Assembly (NCBI GenBank): GCA_905234835.1
Contig: CAJOIZ010000004.1
Coordinates: 56,468-120,467 of the forward strand
Length of the DNA stretch: 64,000 nucleotides
Source: Paludibacteraceae bacterium
GTDB lineage: Bacteria; Bacteroidota; Bacteroidia; Bacteroidales; Paludibacteraceae
Direction: 5' to 3'
Of this stretch, positions 53,336 through 62,034 are shown in pieces (within the stretch, counting starts at the first letter, position 1; each line of letters begins with the position of its first letter). The notes below the pieces were generated by a model that was not told the DNA's origin, ran no database searches, and saw only the letters and a list, made by a program, of their open reading frames with translations. Position numbers and translations under genes: made by a program.

Positions 53336-54797
53336 CAGACCGGTTCATCATCCATACCGCGCCCGTATAAACCATAATAAGACCTGTTCCGGCTGCCATA
53401 CGGAGCCACGTGTTCATTCCGCCCAACGCGTAATAGACAGCCAGCACGAGCAGGCAGACCGCCGTAGCCGCAGCGATGCGCTTCATGTCATACGGTATGG
53501 CGAGATACCGCCTGCCGACGACATAAGACAATATCATAATCACAAAGTAGCAGACCAGCGACGACGCGGCAGAAGCCATATACCCGTACTTCGGCACCAG
53601 AACGACCTGCAGCCCCAGCGTAATCAGCATCCCGAGAAAAGAGAACCACGCACCCCACTGCGTCTTGTCGGTCAGTTTGTACCAGAAGGAAAGGTTGAAA
53701 TAGATGCCCTGGAAGATGTAGGTCCACAGCACCACCGGCACCACGCGCAGACCATCCCAGTAGGAGGGCGCGATCAGGTACTTGAGCAGGTCCAGATACA
53801 CCACCATCCCCAGCATGATGAGGTACGAGAAATAGACGTAGTATTTCATCGCGTCCGCGTATGCGCCCAATGCGTCCTTCTCCTTCTGCTTGGCGAACAC
53901 AAACGGCTCATAGGCATAGCGGAACGCCTGCGTGAACATCATCATTACCATCGCCACCTTGAAGCACGCGCCATAGATTCCCAGTTGCGCCTGCGCGTCA
54001 TCACCCGGATAAAGGAACGGGAACAGGATACGGTCAAGGGTTTGGTTCATAATGCCGCATACGCCTAATACCAGCAACGGCAGCGAGTAACGCAGCATAC
54101 GTTTTAACAAATCCCACGAGAAATTGTGTTCCGTTCTGCCGCCCGCCAAAACTTCCGGCAGGAGACACAGCGTCTGGATGCCCGTGGCGAGTATGTTCGC
54201 CACAAACACGTACCCCACTCCGTAACCGGGGTCATACCAGCTGTCTATCAGTACACTGCCCTGCCAGCGCGGACACAGCACGAGGAAGAAGATGTTGAGG
54301 GCGATATTCAGAATGACGAACAGCAGTTTCAGCACCGCGAAACGGATGGCTTTTTTCTGATAGCGGAGGAAGGAGAAAGGAATGCAGGCAAACGCATCCA
54401 TCGCCACCACGATAGCCAGCAGACCGACAAACTCCTGATGGTCAGCATACCCCAGCAAGGCGGCTATAGTCCCCCGGAAGATCCAGCACAACAAGGCAAA
54501 CAGCAACGAGGTGGTCCCCACACTCGCCATCGCGGTACGATAGACGGTGGTCGGATTGGTCTCAGCGTCATTGGCAAAACGGAAGAACCCCGTCTCCATA
54601 CCGTAGGTCAGGATGACCAACAGCAGGGCTGTCCACGCGTACAGGTTGGTGACGATGCCGTAGTCTGCCTGCTGCGCTAACACATACGTGTACAGCGGCA
54701 CCAGCAGCCAGTTCAGAAACTTGCCTATGATGGACGAAAGACCGTAGATGGCGGTCTCTTTCGCCAGTATCTGCATTGCGCCGCTCTTACCTTTCAT
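53313..54797 (-). CDS. Polysaccharide flippase (Wzx/MATE-like membrane protein)
   Basis: About 12-14 hydrophobic helices in 494 aa with the opening LAKETAIYGLSSIIGKFLNW and a membrane topology typical of oligosaccharide flippases (polysaccharide_synt family), which move lipid-linked glycans across the inner membrane. Start uncertain: ATG 54797 overlaps the DUF2461 stop by 11 bases; ATG 54776 (MQILAKETAIYG) has AAAGG 13 bases ahead and is equally good. It is last in the tsaB-to-flippase operon behind rfbC and rfbD, which suggests rhamnose-containing glycan export (inference). Confidence 0.9.
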   Translation of the reverse strand: MKGKSGAMQILAKETAIYGLSSIIGKFLNWLLVPLYTYVLAQQADYGIVTNLYAWTALLLVILTYGMETGFFRFANDAETNPTTVYRTAMASVGTTSLLFALLCWIFRGTIAALLGYADHQEFVGLLAIVVAMDAFACIPFSFLRYQKKAIRFAVLKLLFVILNIALNIFFLVLCPRWQGSVLIDSWYDPGYGVGYVFVANILATGIQTLCLLPEVLAGGRTEHNFSWDLLKRMLRYSLPLLVLGVCGIMNQTLDRILFPFLYPGDDAQAQLGIYGACFKVAMVMMMFTQAFRYAYEPFVFAKQKEKDALGAYADAMKYYVYFSYLIMLGMVVYLDLLKYLIAPSYWDGLRVVPVVLWTYIFQGIYFNLSFWYKLTDKTQWGAWFSFLGMLITLGLQVVLVPKYGYMASAASSLVCYFVIMILSYVVGRRYLAIPYDMKRIAAATAVCLLVLAVYYALGGMNTWLRMAAGTGLIMVYTGAVWMMNRSVISSRGR

Positions 54798-55494
54798 CGG
54801 GCTTGAATTCTCCATATTCCTCAAATGTGTAGTTCAAAAAGTCGTTCATCGGCTTGGCCGCCCGGGCTATGTCTAACGCCAGCTCCACAAAGTCCCTTCT
54901 GCACACCTGTTCGTCGGTGAGCGGCGTGGAGAACGTGAACGCTTTGCGCTTGAGCCAGTCGATATGGACGAAGTCCGGCGGAAAACCCGCAGGAGCTTTC
55001 TTCAGCATCCAGTCGGTGTCAAAATCGCCGAAATACCGCTTCCAGTCGCGGCTCCCCATAATCGCCTCCACCTCCTCGTAATTGGCATAGACCTCCTGCC
55101 GCAGGGCTTTCAGCAGGTCGCCCGGCGGACACCATATTCCGCCCGCGAACAGGCAATGCCCCGGCTGGATATGGATGTAATAACCGCCGCGCATTGACTT
55201 CCTGCCGCCTGTCCAGGGCCTGCCCGGAGCGGGCGCGGCGGGAAACGCGCCGAACCATTCCTTGTAGGGACGCTTGTCGTGCGAGAAACGCACGTCCCTG
55301 TATATGCGCCAGATGCAGTCCTTCGGCTCTAACGCCGACAGCTGGCTGTCCATTTCGCTCAAGCCGCGAAGGTACTCCTCCGTGAACGCCACAAAACGCT
55401 TTCTGCACGTCTCATACCGACTACGGTTGGCCTCAAACCACTCGCGATTGTTGTTCACTGCCAGTTCCGACAGGAATGTCAGAATATCCTCCAT
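54787..55494 (-). CDS. DUF2461 (TIGR02453-type) protein
   Basis: The ATG at 55494 (MEDILTFLSELAVNNNREWF) shares its A with the rfbD stop TAA (TAATG), so translation is probably coupled; longer forms would run into rfbD. Family features: NNREWFEANRSRYE (about 14-27), IYRDVRFSHDKRPYKEWFGA (about 68-87), GGYYIHIQPGHCLFAGGIW (about 108-126). At 235 aa it is of normal length. The family is widespread but its function is unknown. Its place beside glycan genes is suggestive only. Confidence 0.9.
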   Translation of the reverse strand: MEDILTFLSELAVNNNREWFEANRSRYETCRKRFVAFTEEYLRGLSEMDSQLSALEPKDCIWRIYRDVRFSHDKRPYKEWFGAFPAAPAPGRPWTGGRKSMRGGYYIHIQPGHCLFAGGIWCPPGDLLKALRQEVYANYEEVEAIMGSRDWKRYFGDFDTDWMLKKAPAGFPPDFVHIDWLKRKAFTFSTPLTDEQVCRRDFVELALDIARAAKPMNDFLNYTFEEYGEFKPDER

Positions 55495-56366
55495 TACGAT
55501 TGTTTTTGTATCATTTGCTTTAGACACTCGTTCAGGCTCTCCGTCCAGTGGGGTATGCCGATGCCGAATGTCTGTTTCACCCGTTGCTTGTCTAATACGC
55601 TGTAGTGCGGACGCGGTGTTTTGTAGGCATACTCGCTTGAAAGAATAGGCGTAACCCGCGCCTTGTACCGGTTGTCACCCGTTATTGCGTTCGCCTGACG
55701 CAGTATCTCCACCGTAAAGTCGTACCACGAGCAGACGCCCTCGTCCGTGAAGTGGTACGTCCCCGCGTGCCATTCGTCCGCGTCCAATGCCGCATAAACG
55801 GCTTTCGCCAGACCGCCCGCATATGTGGGTGAGCCCACTTGGTCATACACCACGCGCAACTCGTCCTGCTCCTCGCCGAACCGCAGCATCGTCTTCACGA
55901 AATTCTTCCCCCACGGCGAGTACAGCCAAGCCGTCCGGAACACAATGGCGTCGCTACACAGCGCGCGCAGCCGCTCCTCGCCTTCCAGTTTGGTGCGCCC
56001 GTAAGCCGTCCTCGGCGCAGGTTCATCATCCTCCTTGTAGGGCAGCCATCCCTCGCCGGAAAAGATATAGTCCGTCGATATATGGATGATCCGCCTGCCT
56101 GTCCGCGCCAGGTTCTCCACGGCGTCTGCATTCACCCTCCGGGCGGCGTCCTCCTGCTCCTCCGCCCCGTCCACATTGGTGAACGCAGCGCAATTGACTA
56201 TCACATCAGCCTGGCACGCATCGGCGAAACGCTTTACCGCCGCGCCGTCTGTCAGGTCCAGTTCGTCTATATCGGCATACACATAGCGGTGCTTGGGATG
56301 ACCGCCGCTCAAACGCCGCATCTCCGTTCCCAGCTGCCCTTTGCTGCCTGTTACCAGTACGTTCAT
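55494..56366 (-). CDS. rfbD: dTDP-4-dehydrorhamnose reductase
   Basis: Last step of dTDP-L-rhamnose synthesis. The Rossmann motif is VLVTGSKGQLGTEMRRL (3-19). DVIVNCAAFTNVDGAEE is at about 54, ISTDYIFSGE at about 95, and the catalytic YGRTKLEGE (YxxxK) at about 121. SPTYAGGLA at about 178 is also typical. At 290 aa it is full length. It lies 5 bases after rfbC. rfbA and rfbB, needed for the same pathway, are not in this window. Confidence 0.95.
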   Translation of the reverse strand: MNVLVTGSKGQLGTEMRRLSGGHPKHRYVYADIDELDLTDGAAVKRFADACQADVIVNCAAFTNVDGAEEQEDAARRVNADAVENLARTGRRIIHISTDYIFSGEGWLPYKEDDEPAPRTAYGRTKLEGEERLRALCSDAIVFRTAWLYSPWGKNFVKTMLRFGEEQDELRVVYDQVGSPTYAGGLAKAVYAALDADEWHAGTYHFTDEGVCSWYDFTVEILRQANAITGDNRYKARVTPILSSEYAYKTPRPHYSVLDKQRVKQTFGIGIPHWTESLNECLKQMIQKQS

Positions 56367-56371
56367 CGTTG

Positions 56372-56920
56372 TCAGAATTCAATCCGCGCCTCCCGCAGCG
56401 GAAGATACGCCTTGTCCTTGTCACTCAGTATGCGGTCAGCTTCAGGCACGCGCCAGTTGATGGCGAGGTCCGTGTCGCTGAGCAGGATACCACCTTCCGA
56501 CTCCTTGTGGAACAGTCGGTCGCACTTGTAGGTGAACAGCGCCTTCTCGCTCAATACGGAAAAACCGTGGGCGAATCCCCGGGGGATAAACACCTGCCGG
56601 TGGTTCTCGCCACTGATCTCCACTCCGTACCACTGCCCGTAGGTGGGCGACCCCTTGCGCAGGTCCACCGCCACATCCAACACGCTGCCGGCGGCGCAAC
56701 TCACTAATTTGGCCTGTGACCACTCGCCCTTCTGGAAATGCAGGCCGCGGACCACGCCGTACGAACTCATCGACATGTTGTCCTGCACGAAACGGGAACG
56801 GATGCCCGCCGCCTGATAGCGGTCCTCATTATAAACCTCGCAGAAAAAGCCCCGCGAGTCGCGGAACACATCCGGCTCAATCACCAGCAGCCCTTCAATC
56901 GGTGTTTCAATAACATTCAT
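56372..56920 (-). CDS. rfbC: dTDP-4-dehydrorhamnose 3,5-epimerase
   Basis: Epimerises dTDP-4-keto-6-deoxyglucose ahead of RfbD. Landmarks: FRDSRGFFCEVYNEDRY (about 18-34), FVQDNMSMSSYGVVRGLHFQ (active-site His in GLHFQ, about 62), VDLRKGSPTYGQW (about 85), and FIPRGFAHGFSVLS (about 107). At 182 aa it is standard. It starts 11 bases after the stop of the PorW/SprE-like gene, so it is in the same operon. Confidence 0.95.
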   Translation of the reverse strand: MNVIETPIEGLLVIEPDVFRDSRGFFCEVYNEDRYQAAGIRSRFVQDNMSMSSYGVVRGLHFQKGEWSQAKLVSCAAGSVLDVAVDLRKGSPTYGQWYGVEISGENHRQVFIPRGFAHGFSVLSEKALFTYKCDRLFHKESEGGILLSDTDLAINWRVPEADRILSDKDKAYLPLREARIEF

Positions 56921-56931
56921 ATTCTGTGTGT

Positions 56932-59562
56932 TTAATGTGTCTCTATCTGTGCGTCAAGCGACTGGAACAGCTGCGACATATACTCGCTCTCCCGCAGTTT
57001 GTCAAGATACCACTGCAAATCCTCCTCTTTCTCGAATCCGCTGATGATGACCGCGCTGTAGCCTGACTTGTAGTTCACCACCGACTGCAGGTCAAAGTCG
57101 CGTATCAGGAACTGGCTGAAGTTATAGACCGCCACCTCATACAGCAGGCTGTTCAGTTTCTTCTCGTCCTGAGCTATCACGACGGCTATGGTGTTGTCCG
57201 GTCCGGCCTGCAGTGACTCCGTTTCGGCGGCGGACTGCTCCTGTTCCTCCTGCCGCGCCTCTTCCAATGACGCGGGACTACCGCCCTGCTGCGCCGTCTG
57301 CCCCTCGCCCATCATGGCGAGCATCGACTTCGCCATCGCGCTCAGCTCGTGTTCGGGGTAACGCTCCACCAGTTCCTGCAGGCTGCCCACGAACGGCTGC
57401 TGGCCTTCCGTGCGCGCCACGCCCACCGCGTTAAGGAACAGGAAACGCGGCATCAGGTACGACTGCGGGAACTCCGACTCCGCATACTCCTTGTTCGCCT
57501 TGACTATGTCGTAACGCCCCGCGCGGTAAGCGGCATACGTCTCCGCATACACCGTATCCTGCTCTTTCGCCATCCTCCGCAGCGACTCCAGGTACTGCGG
57601 GTCGGACACGATACGCGCCTGCTCGCTCTTCGGATAACGGCTCACTAACAGTTGCTTGCAACGCTCCGCCTCCTTCTTATCATCCAGTTTCATGGCCGTC
57701 AGATACTGCCTGTAAAGCAGTTCGATGTTCTCCTCGTCATTCGGGAAACGGGTGGCGTAATCCTCCATCGATCCGCGGCTCAGCGACAGGTCTTCCAGCC
57801 GGTCGCGGTAGATGCCTGTCAGCATATAGAGCGCATCCGCTATCTGTTCGTTTGACGCCGCTATGTCCTCCTCGGTTTTGGGTATCTGGCGCAGGTAGTA
57901 TTCGGGCTGGTACTTGTCAAGCGGGGCTGTAGCTGCGGCTGTGGAAGTGGAGTCGCCTGCCACCGAATCGGCGGCAAGTCCTTCTGCACCGACTCCCGAT
58001 GTCTCTTGCGAAACGGGTGCTACCGACTTGCTGTTGCGCCGCCAGTTGTCCTCTAATGCGCGGTTGCCCCACTGCTGGCGGAACAGCCGCTTGCCCTTCT
58101 GAAGCAGGTCGGCGTTGTAGAAGTACCAGCTGTTGTCGCGGTTGCCACCTATTATCATATCCGTATTGACCGACAGCGGCTCCTGGTTCAGTTCTGCCTC
58201 GCGGGCCTCCTCAGCCTGGCGTATGCTGTCCGCTGCCTCTTGCGCCCTGAGGTCGGCAATGAGTTGCTCCACTATCTTCAGCTGCTCCTTCTCGCTCAGG
58301 GAGGCAAGGTGTTGCAGCGAGTCCTGCAGACGGATGGTCTGCACCTGCTGCACAAGGTCGGTCAGCACGTCACGACGTTTGGACACGCGCTCGTAGGCCT
58401 CATGGTTGTGCCCGATGAGCTGGATGGCCTCCTCGTAACACGGCGCGGCCTTCTCATAGTCCAGCCGCTCGTAGTACAGGTCGCCCGCTTTCACCAGTAT
58501 CAGCGCCTTGTCCGTGCCGCCGTTCTTGCTGCCGGCTATGCCTTCCTCGTAGCAGCGGAGAGCCTGCACCGTATCGCGGTTGGCAAGATAGATGTTGCCC
58601 ATCGTGCCATAGATGACATCCAGTTTGTCCTTGTTCTTCTCTTTCTTCGCCATGCTGCGCAACCGCTTCATCGTGCGCAGCGTGTCGCCCTGTAGTTCGT
58701 AGTAGCGCAGGTGCGCCTGGAAGTTCATCTCGTGGTCAGGCTGCATGTCGATGGCACGCTTGTAAGCGGCCTTAGCCTGGTTACGCTGACCCGCTCTCTG
58801 GTACAACTGGCCCAGCACGAACTCGAAACGCGGCTTATAGACACTGCGTTTCTCGCCGCGCTCCGCTATCTTCACAAACGGGATGGCCTCCTGGTAACGC
58901 TTGGCTTTGATATGGATGTCGCCGCTCACAGCCGAATAGAACGGCTGGTTGCGGGGTTTGAGGTTGTCGGGCTTCACTTTCGACAGCATATCCTCCGCAT
59001 CGTATATCCAACCCATCTCCGCGTAGGCGCGGGCGACCCACAGCTGGCACATCGCCACCATGTCAGGGTCGTTCTCATACTGTTTGGCGACGTAGTTGAA
59101 CGTCCCTATGCTCCCGAGAAAGTCGCCCTTGTGGAACTCCGCTTGGGCGAGCATCAGCCAGGCGCGGTACATCTCGGGATTGAACTCCTTGCTCTTCAGC
59201 CAGCTCTTGTAGGCGGGGTCGCTCATGCGCTTCGGGTCTGGCACAGGCTTGGCGTGGATGGAGTGCAGTTTGATGCACTTCCTGCACTTCTCTATGCACT
59301 TCTCCATATCGCTTACTGCCGCCTGTTGCGAACCGCTGTTGCTGATCGGGTACAGGGGGATAACGTCCGAATAGTCGTCCTTGTTAGCTTTGTTGATGGC
59401 CTGCAGACCGTCGTTATAGGCGATCCGGCCGTTGAAATACACGTTATGCACCACACGCATCCCGTGGTACGCACGCGTGCCGCCTGTGTTCTTCGTTGTC
59501 GAACAGCCGCCTGCTGCCAACAGGACGGACAGCACACCCGCTAAAAGAAATACTTTTCTCAT
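56932..59562 (-). CDS. PorW/SprE-like TPR lipoprotein
   Basis: The ATG at 59562 overlaps the tsaB stop (ATGA) and starts a lipoprotein signal MRKVFLLAGVLSVLLAAGGC. After the Cys come STTKNTGG and the region RAYHGMRVVHNVYFNGRIAY, which resembles the start of the gliding/type IX secretion protein SprE (PorW in Porphyromonas). TPR-like helices fill about 80-430 (AYKRAIDMQPDHEMNFQAHL; ALRCYEEGIAGSKN), followed by a coiled Gln/Glu-rich part, a second helical region, and a C-terminal domain of about 90 residues (NKSGYSAVIISGFE-like: YKSGYSAVIISGFEKEED). At 876 aa it is close to SprE in length. Homologs also occur in Bacteroidales without motility, so the secretion role is inference; the large secreted proteins of this window would be candidate clients. 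Confidence 0.8.
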   Translation of the reverse strand: MRKVFLLAGVLSVLLAAGGCSTTKNTGGTRAYHGMRVVHNVYFNGRIAYNDGLQAINKANKDDYSDVIPLYPISNSGSQQAAVSDMEKCIEKCRKCIKLHSIHAKPVPDPKRMSDPAYKSWLKSKEFNPEMYRAWLMLAQAEFHKGDFLGSIGTFNYVAKQYENDPDMVAMCQLWVARAYAEMGWIYDAEDMLSKVKPDNLKPRNQPFYSAVSGDIHIKAKRYQEAIPFVKIAERGEKRSVYKPRFEFVLGQLYQRAGQRNQAKAAYKRAIDMQPDHEMNFQAHLRYYELQGDTLRTMKRLRSMAKKEKNKDKLDVIYGTMGNIYLANRDTVQALRCYEEGIAGSKNGGTDKALILVKAGDLYYERLDYEKAAPCYEEAIQLIGHNHEAYERVSKRRDVLTDLVQQVQTIRLQDSLQHLASLSEKEQLKIVEQLIADLRAQEAADSIRQAEEAREAELNQEPLSVNTDMIIGGNRDNSWYFYNADLLQKGKRLFRQQWGNRALEDNWRRNSKSVAPVSQETSGVGAEGLAADSVAGDSTSTAAATAPLDKYQPEYYLRQIPKTEEDIAASNEQIADALYMLTGIYRDRLEDLSLSRGSMEDYATRFPNDEENIELLYRQYLTAMKLDDKKEAERCKQLLVSRYPKSEQARIVSDPQYLESLRRMAKEQDTVYAETYAAYRAGRYDIVKANKEYAESEFPQSYLMPRFLFLNAVGVARTEGQQPFVGSLQELVERYPEHELSAMAKSMLAMMGEGQTAQQGGSPASLEEARQEEQEQSAAETESLQAGPDNTIAVVIAQDEKKLNSLLYEVAVYNFSQFLIRDFDLQSVVNYKSGYSAVIISGFEKEEDLQWYLDKLRESEYMSQLFQSLDAQIETH

Positions 59563-60248
59563 TCCAAACCTTTTATATGCGAAGGGGCAGCCACAAACTC
59601 TTTCAGGTAGAAAGGCTCGAAATAGGCTGTATCCGCTGTTTTGCCTTCGTTTATGTACCGGGCAGCTAACCTGCCCATATAGCGCGCGTCCGTCTGTATG
59701 CCGTCTATCGCACGCGCCTTGTCCGACTCCATCACGCCCCTGCACTTTGCCGCACCGTTGCCGAAAAACAGCACCTCCCTGTCCGGCAGCCAGTCCCCGT
59801 TCTCCACTACACGCGCATGGACACCCGTCACTTCCCGCAACGCTGTGTCATACAACGCCGTGTAGACCTCCATCCGCCTCGCGTCCATCATCGGACAGAG
59901 TAGCGCGCCTGCGGGTATGGTTTCTGTCTGCAAGACCCGCTCGCATAGGATTTCTAAAGTGGGCACAGCCACCAACGGCACGCCTAAACCGTATGCTAAT
60001 CCTTTCGCAGTACTCACGCCGATGCGCAGACCCGTGTAACTCCCCGGACCGCCGCTTACTGCCACTGCGTCAATCGCATAACCCCTGTCACGGCACTCCT
60101 TTGTCAGTTCGTCTATGTAACGGGGCAGCAGCTGCGAGTGGTTCGACCCGCTTTCTGACAGACGGTACAACGCCACACCGCCGTCCTTGTACACGGCAGC
60201 GGAACACACGTCCGTACTCGTCTCTATGCAAAGTATTGTCCCGTCCAT
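59559..60248 (-). CDS. tsaB: tRNA t6A biosynthesis protein TsaB
   Basis: ASKHA-fold partner of TsaD and TsaE in threonylcarbamoylation of tRNA A37. Landmarks: ILCIETSTDVCSAAV (5-19), HSQLLPRYIDEL (about 38), VSGGPGSYTGLRIGVSTAKG (about 64-83) and MMDARRMEVYTALY (about 119-132). At 229 aa it is standard. It is first in the operon, with a promoter about 150 bases upstream. Confidence 0.95.
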   Translation of the reverse strand: MDGTILCIETSTDVCSAAVYKDGGVALYRLSESGSNHSQLLPRYIDELTKECRDRGYAIDAVAVSGGPGSYTGLRIGVSTAKGLAYGLGVPLVAVPTLEILCERVLQTETIPAGALLCPMMDARRMEVYTALYDTALREVTGVHARVVENGDWLPDREVLFFGNGAAKCRGVMESDKARAIDGIQTDARYMGRLAARYINEGKTADTAYFEPFYLKEFVAAPSHIKGLE

Positions 60249-60397
60249 AACCTAATAGTCCTGTTCATAATCAGGGATAGCCCCGTCTATAACCGGCATG
60301 CTTCCTGTGCCCTCAGCACATGGTTCATCCGTCTCTTCTTGCGGTAAAGCACACCCCTCGTCATTCTCTTCTTACGCCAATGCGCATGAAAAGCGCG

Positions 60398-60429
60398 CAA
60401 AGGTAACAAATTTATCATATACGCACAAA
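60398..60429 (-). promoter_or_regulatory. Promoter of the tsaB operon
   Basis: On the minus strand TTTG (60429-60426), 20 bases, TACCTTTG (60405-60398). The 150-base leader to tsaB holds no supported ORF. Confidence 0.6.
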
Positions 60430-60463
60430 AATACTTTTACATATCGCAAAATATGTCCCAACG

Positions 60464-60507
60464 CACATCAAAATCTAACACCGAACATATCAAAATCTAA
60501 CACCGAA
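60464..60507. repeat. 22-bp tandem duplication
   Basis: Two units of 22 bp (2 x 11) containing ATCAAAATCTAACACCGAAC, with the start of a third (CATGTCAAAA). This is the left edge of a 230-bp stretch of 11-bp-periodic DNA. Confidence 0.7.
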
Positions 60508-60543
60508 CATGTCAAAAAATATGCTACCACCCACCTATCTTTT

Positions 60544-60631
60544 CCAAAGGTCGCCCAAAGGTCGCCCAAAGGTCACCCATAGGTCGCCCATAGGTGGAGC
60601 AAATGTCCCCCATAGGTCATCCAAAGGTCAA
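60544..60631. repeat. 11-bp tandem array CCAAAGGTCGC
   Basis: Eight consecutive 11-bp units: CCAAAGGTCGC twice, CCAAAGGTCAC, CCATAGGTCGC, CCATAGGTGGA, GCAAATGTCCC, CCATAGGTCAT, CCAAAGGTCAA. It lies between the tsaB promoter and the WYL gene. Confidence 0.85.
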
Positions 60632-60640
60632 AGCACCTCC

Positions 60641-60695
60641 ACCCGTACTCTCATCGTACTGTCATCATACTACCATCATTCTACCATCATACTCC
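60641..60695. repeat. 11-bp tandem array CATCATACTAC
   Basis: Five 11-bp units: ACCCGTACTCT, CATCGTACTGT, CATCATACTAC, CATCATTCTAC, CATCATACTCC. Confidence 0.8.
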
Positions 60696-60723
60696 CATCC
60701 TTCCTCGGTTATTTCTTTGTTGG

Positions 60724-60826
60724 GTCAGAATCTTATTCTGACATCGGCTTTGCCGAAAAAGGTTCTGCTCTCGCGGCTACCCCCGCGAGCAAGTCTTCGT
60801 CCATTTCGTCTGAATTGAATTCAGAC
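60724..60826. other. Chain of three strong hairpins upstream of the WYL gene
   Basis: GTCAGAAT-CTT-ATTCTGAC (60724-60742), CTCGCGG...CCGCGAG (60770-60789) and GTCTGAATT-G-AATTCAGAC (60808-60826). The first and last are each followed by ATCGGCT. No terminator T-run and no ORF is supported. They end 83 bases before the WYL promoter. Confidence 0.6.
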
Positions 60827-60908
60827 ATCGGCTCACCAGTCGGCACAGCTCTTTCTTCCATTCCGCCAGATACAATCCGGCTTCCCTCCCGCGAAAAACA
60901 GAAAAACA

Positions 60909-60940
60909 TTTGCATACACCAACAAAATGCCGCAACTTTG
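60909..60940 (+). promoter_or_regulatory. Promoter of the WYL regulator gene
   Basis: TTTG (60909-60912), 20 bases, CAACTTTG (60933-60940), 26 bases before the ATG at 60967. The -7 element differs from consensus at its first base. Confidence 0.55.
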
Positions 60941-60966
60941 CAGACCCAAAACCAAAAGCATCTAAC

Positions 60967-61980
60967 ATGGACATCCGCAAGAACAACAAGCACCAGCGTT
61001 CCCGTTGCAGGGCGTTGGACAAGTGTTTCCGCAACCGCACCGGACGCTTTTACATCGAAGACCTCATTGAGGCTTGTGAGAAGGCGTTGGAAGACGAGTA
61101 CGGTGAACCGATTAGTGTCAGCCGGCGGACGGTCATCAACGATATGAACTATATGGAAAGCAATGCCGGATACCAGGCTGACATTGAACGGATTGCAGAC
61201 GGAAAGCGCAAGTATTACCGCTATGCCGACCCGGAATTCTCCATCGAACAGACTCCGCTCACCGATGACGAGATGCAGAAACTGCAAGAAACGATCCTGA
61301 TGCTTTCGCGTTTCCGCTCGCAGTTCCCGTGGATGGAGGATTTGCTGCTTGAGTTGCAGACGCGCTTCCGCCTGGACGGTCATACGGAGAGCGTCATCGG
61401 CTTTGACAGTAATATCGACATCCGGGGCTTGGAGTGGATTGAGCCGCTGTTCCGCTATATACTCAACCGGCAGGCAGTGGAAATGACCTATCAGCCTTTC
61501 GGCAAGTCCGAATGTCAGTGGACGCTGCACCCCTATTATATCAGACAGTATAACAACCGTTGGTTCCTGTTCGCACGGAACGACACAGACGGCAGGATTG
61601 TCAATACCGCTTTGGACAGGATAATATCCGTTTCGCCATCAGGCAAAAGGTACATCCCGAACACGGACATTGACTTCACCGAGTATTTTGATGACGTGAT
61701 TGGCGTAACCATCCCGCAGGACACACAGGCGGAGCATGTGCTCTTGAGGTTCTCGCCTGCGCGTCTGCCTTATGTGCTTTCCAAGCCGCTGCACTTGTCC
61801 CAGAAAACCAAAGACCGCGGGCAGGGCATTGTTGAGATAACGGTTATCCCCAACCGCGAACTGGAGTCACTTCTTCTCTCCTTCGGCTCTGATGTGGAGG
61901 TTCTCGCCCCCGCGCCTCTCCGCAATCAGATACAGACCAAAATCCAAAAAATGCACGATTTATATTACGAGTGCAAGTAG
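60967..61980 (+). CDS. WYL-domain transcriptional regulator
   Basis: The ATG at 60967 (MDIRKNNKHQRSRCRALDKC) lies 26 bases after the promoter; a longer form would start inside it. The N-terminal part (about 10-85; SVSRRTVINDMNYMES) is a winged-helix region. The WYL domain follows (about 150-225): VEMTYQPFGKSECQWTLHPY, then IRQYNNRWFLFARND, where WFL replaces W-Y-L, and ALDRIISVSPSGKRY. The C-terminal WCX-like part has VLLRFSPARLPYVLSKPLH. WYL proteins sense ligands, often nucleic acid, and several control anti-phage systems. Here it stands directly before two promoters carrying the same GTGCAA-N5-TTGCAC dyad, its most likely targets (inference). The first dyad overlaps its last codons. Confidence 0.88.
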   Translation: MDIRKNNKHQRSRCRALDKCFRNRTGRFYIEDLIEACEKALEDEYGEPISVSRRTVINDMNYMESNAGYQADIERIADGKRKYYRYADPEFSIEQTPLTDDEMQKLQETILMLSRFRSQFPWMEDLLLELQTRFRLDGHTESVIGFDSNIDIRGLEWIEPLFRYILNRQAVEMTYQPFGKSECQWTLHPYYIRQYNNRWFLFARNDTDGRIVNTALDRIISVSPSGKRYIPNTDIDFTEYFDDVIGVTIPQDTQAEHVLLRFSPARLPYVLSKPLHLSQKTKDRGQGIVEITVIPNRELESLLLSFGSDVEVLAPAPLRNQIQTKIQKMHDLYYECK

Positions 61981-62005
61981 GTTGCACAACAGCACCGTTC
62001 CTTTG
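61971..62005 (+). promoter_or_regulatory. Operator and promoter of the small acidic ORF
   Basis: The dyad GTGCAA-GTAGG-TTGCAC (61971-61987) is followed by TTCCTTTG (61998-62005) as -7 element. The usual -33 TTTG is missing and its position falls within the dyad, which suggests control by a bound regulator. The stretch 61967-62020 is nearly repeated at 62175-62228. Confidence 0.6.
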
Positions 62006-62019
62006 CGCCGTCAAACAAA

Positions 62020-62026
62020 AAGGAGG
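62020..62026 (+). promoter_or_regulatory. Strong Shine-Dalgarno of the small ORF
   Basis: AAGGAGG ends 8 bases before the ATG at 62035. Such strong sites are unusual in Bacteroidetes and in this window, and support real translation of the small ORF. Confidence 0.6.
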
Positions 62027-62034
62027 ACAATACT

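Noticed and set aside
60249..60397. Short minus-strand frame (…PVIDGAIPDYEQDY) in the tsaB leader
   Set aside because: It looks protein-like but is preceded by a stop with no usable start codon except one giving 15 residues.
60464..60695. CRISPR array
   Set aside because: The units are contiguous 11- or 22-bp tandem repeats without unique spacers, and no cas genes are present.
60733..61530. Minus-strand frame of 265 codons over the WYL gene
   Set aside because: Antisense to a clear WYL regulator and without motifs.
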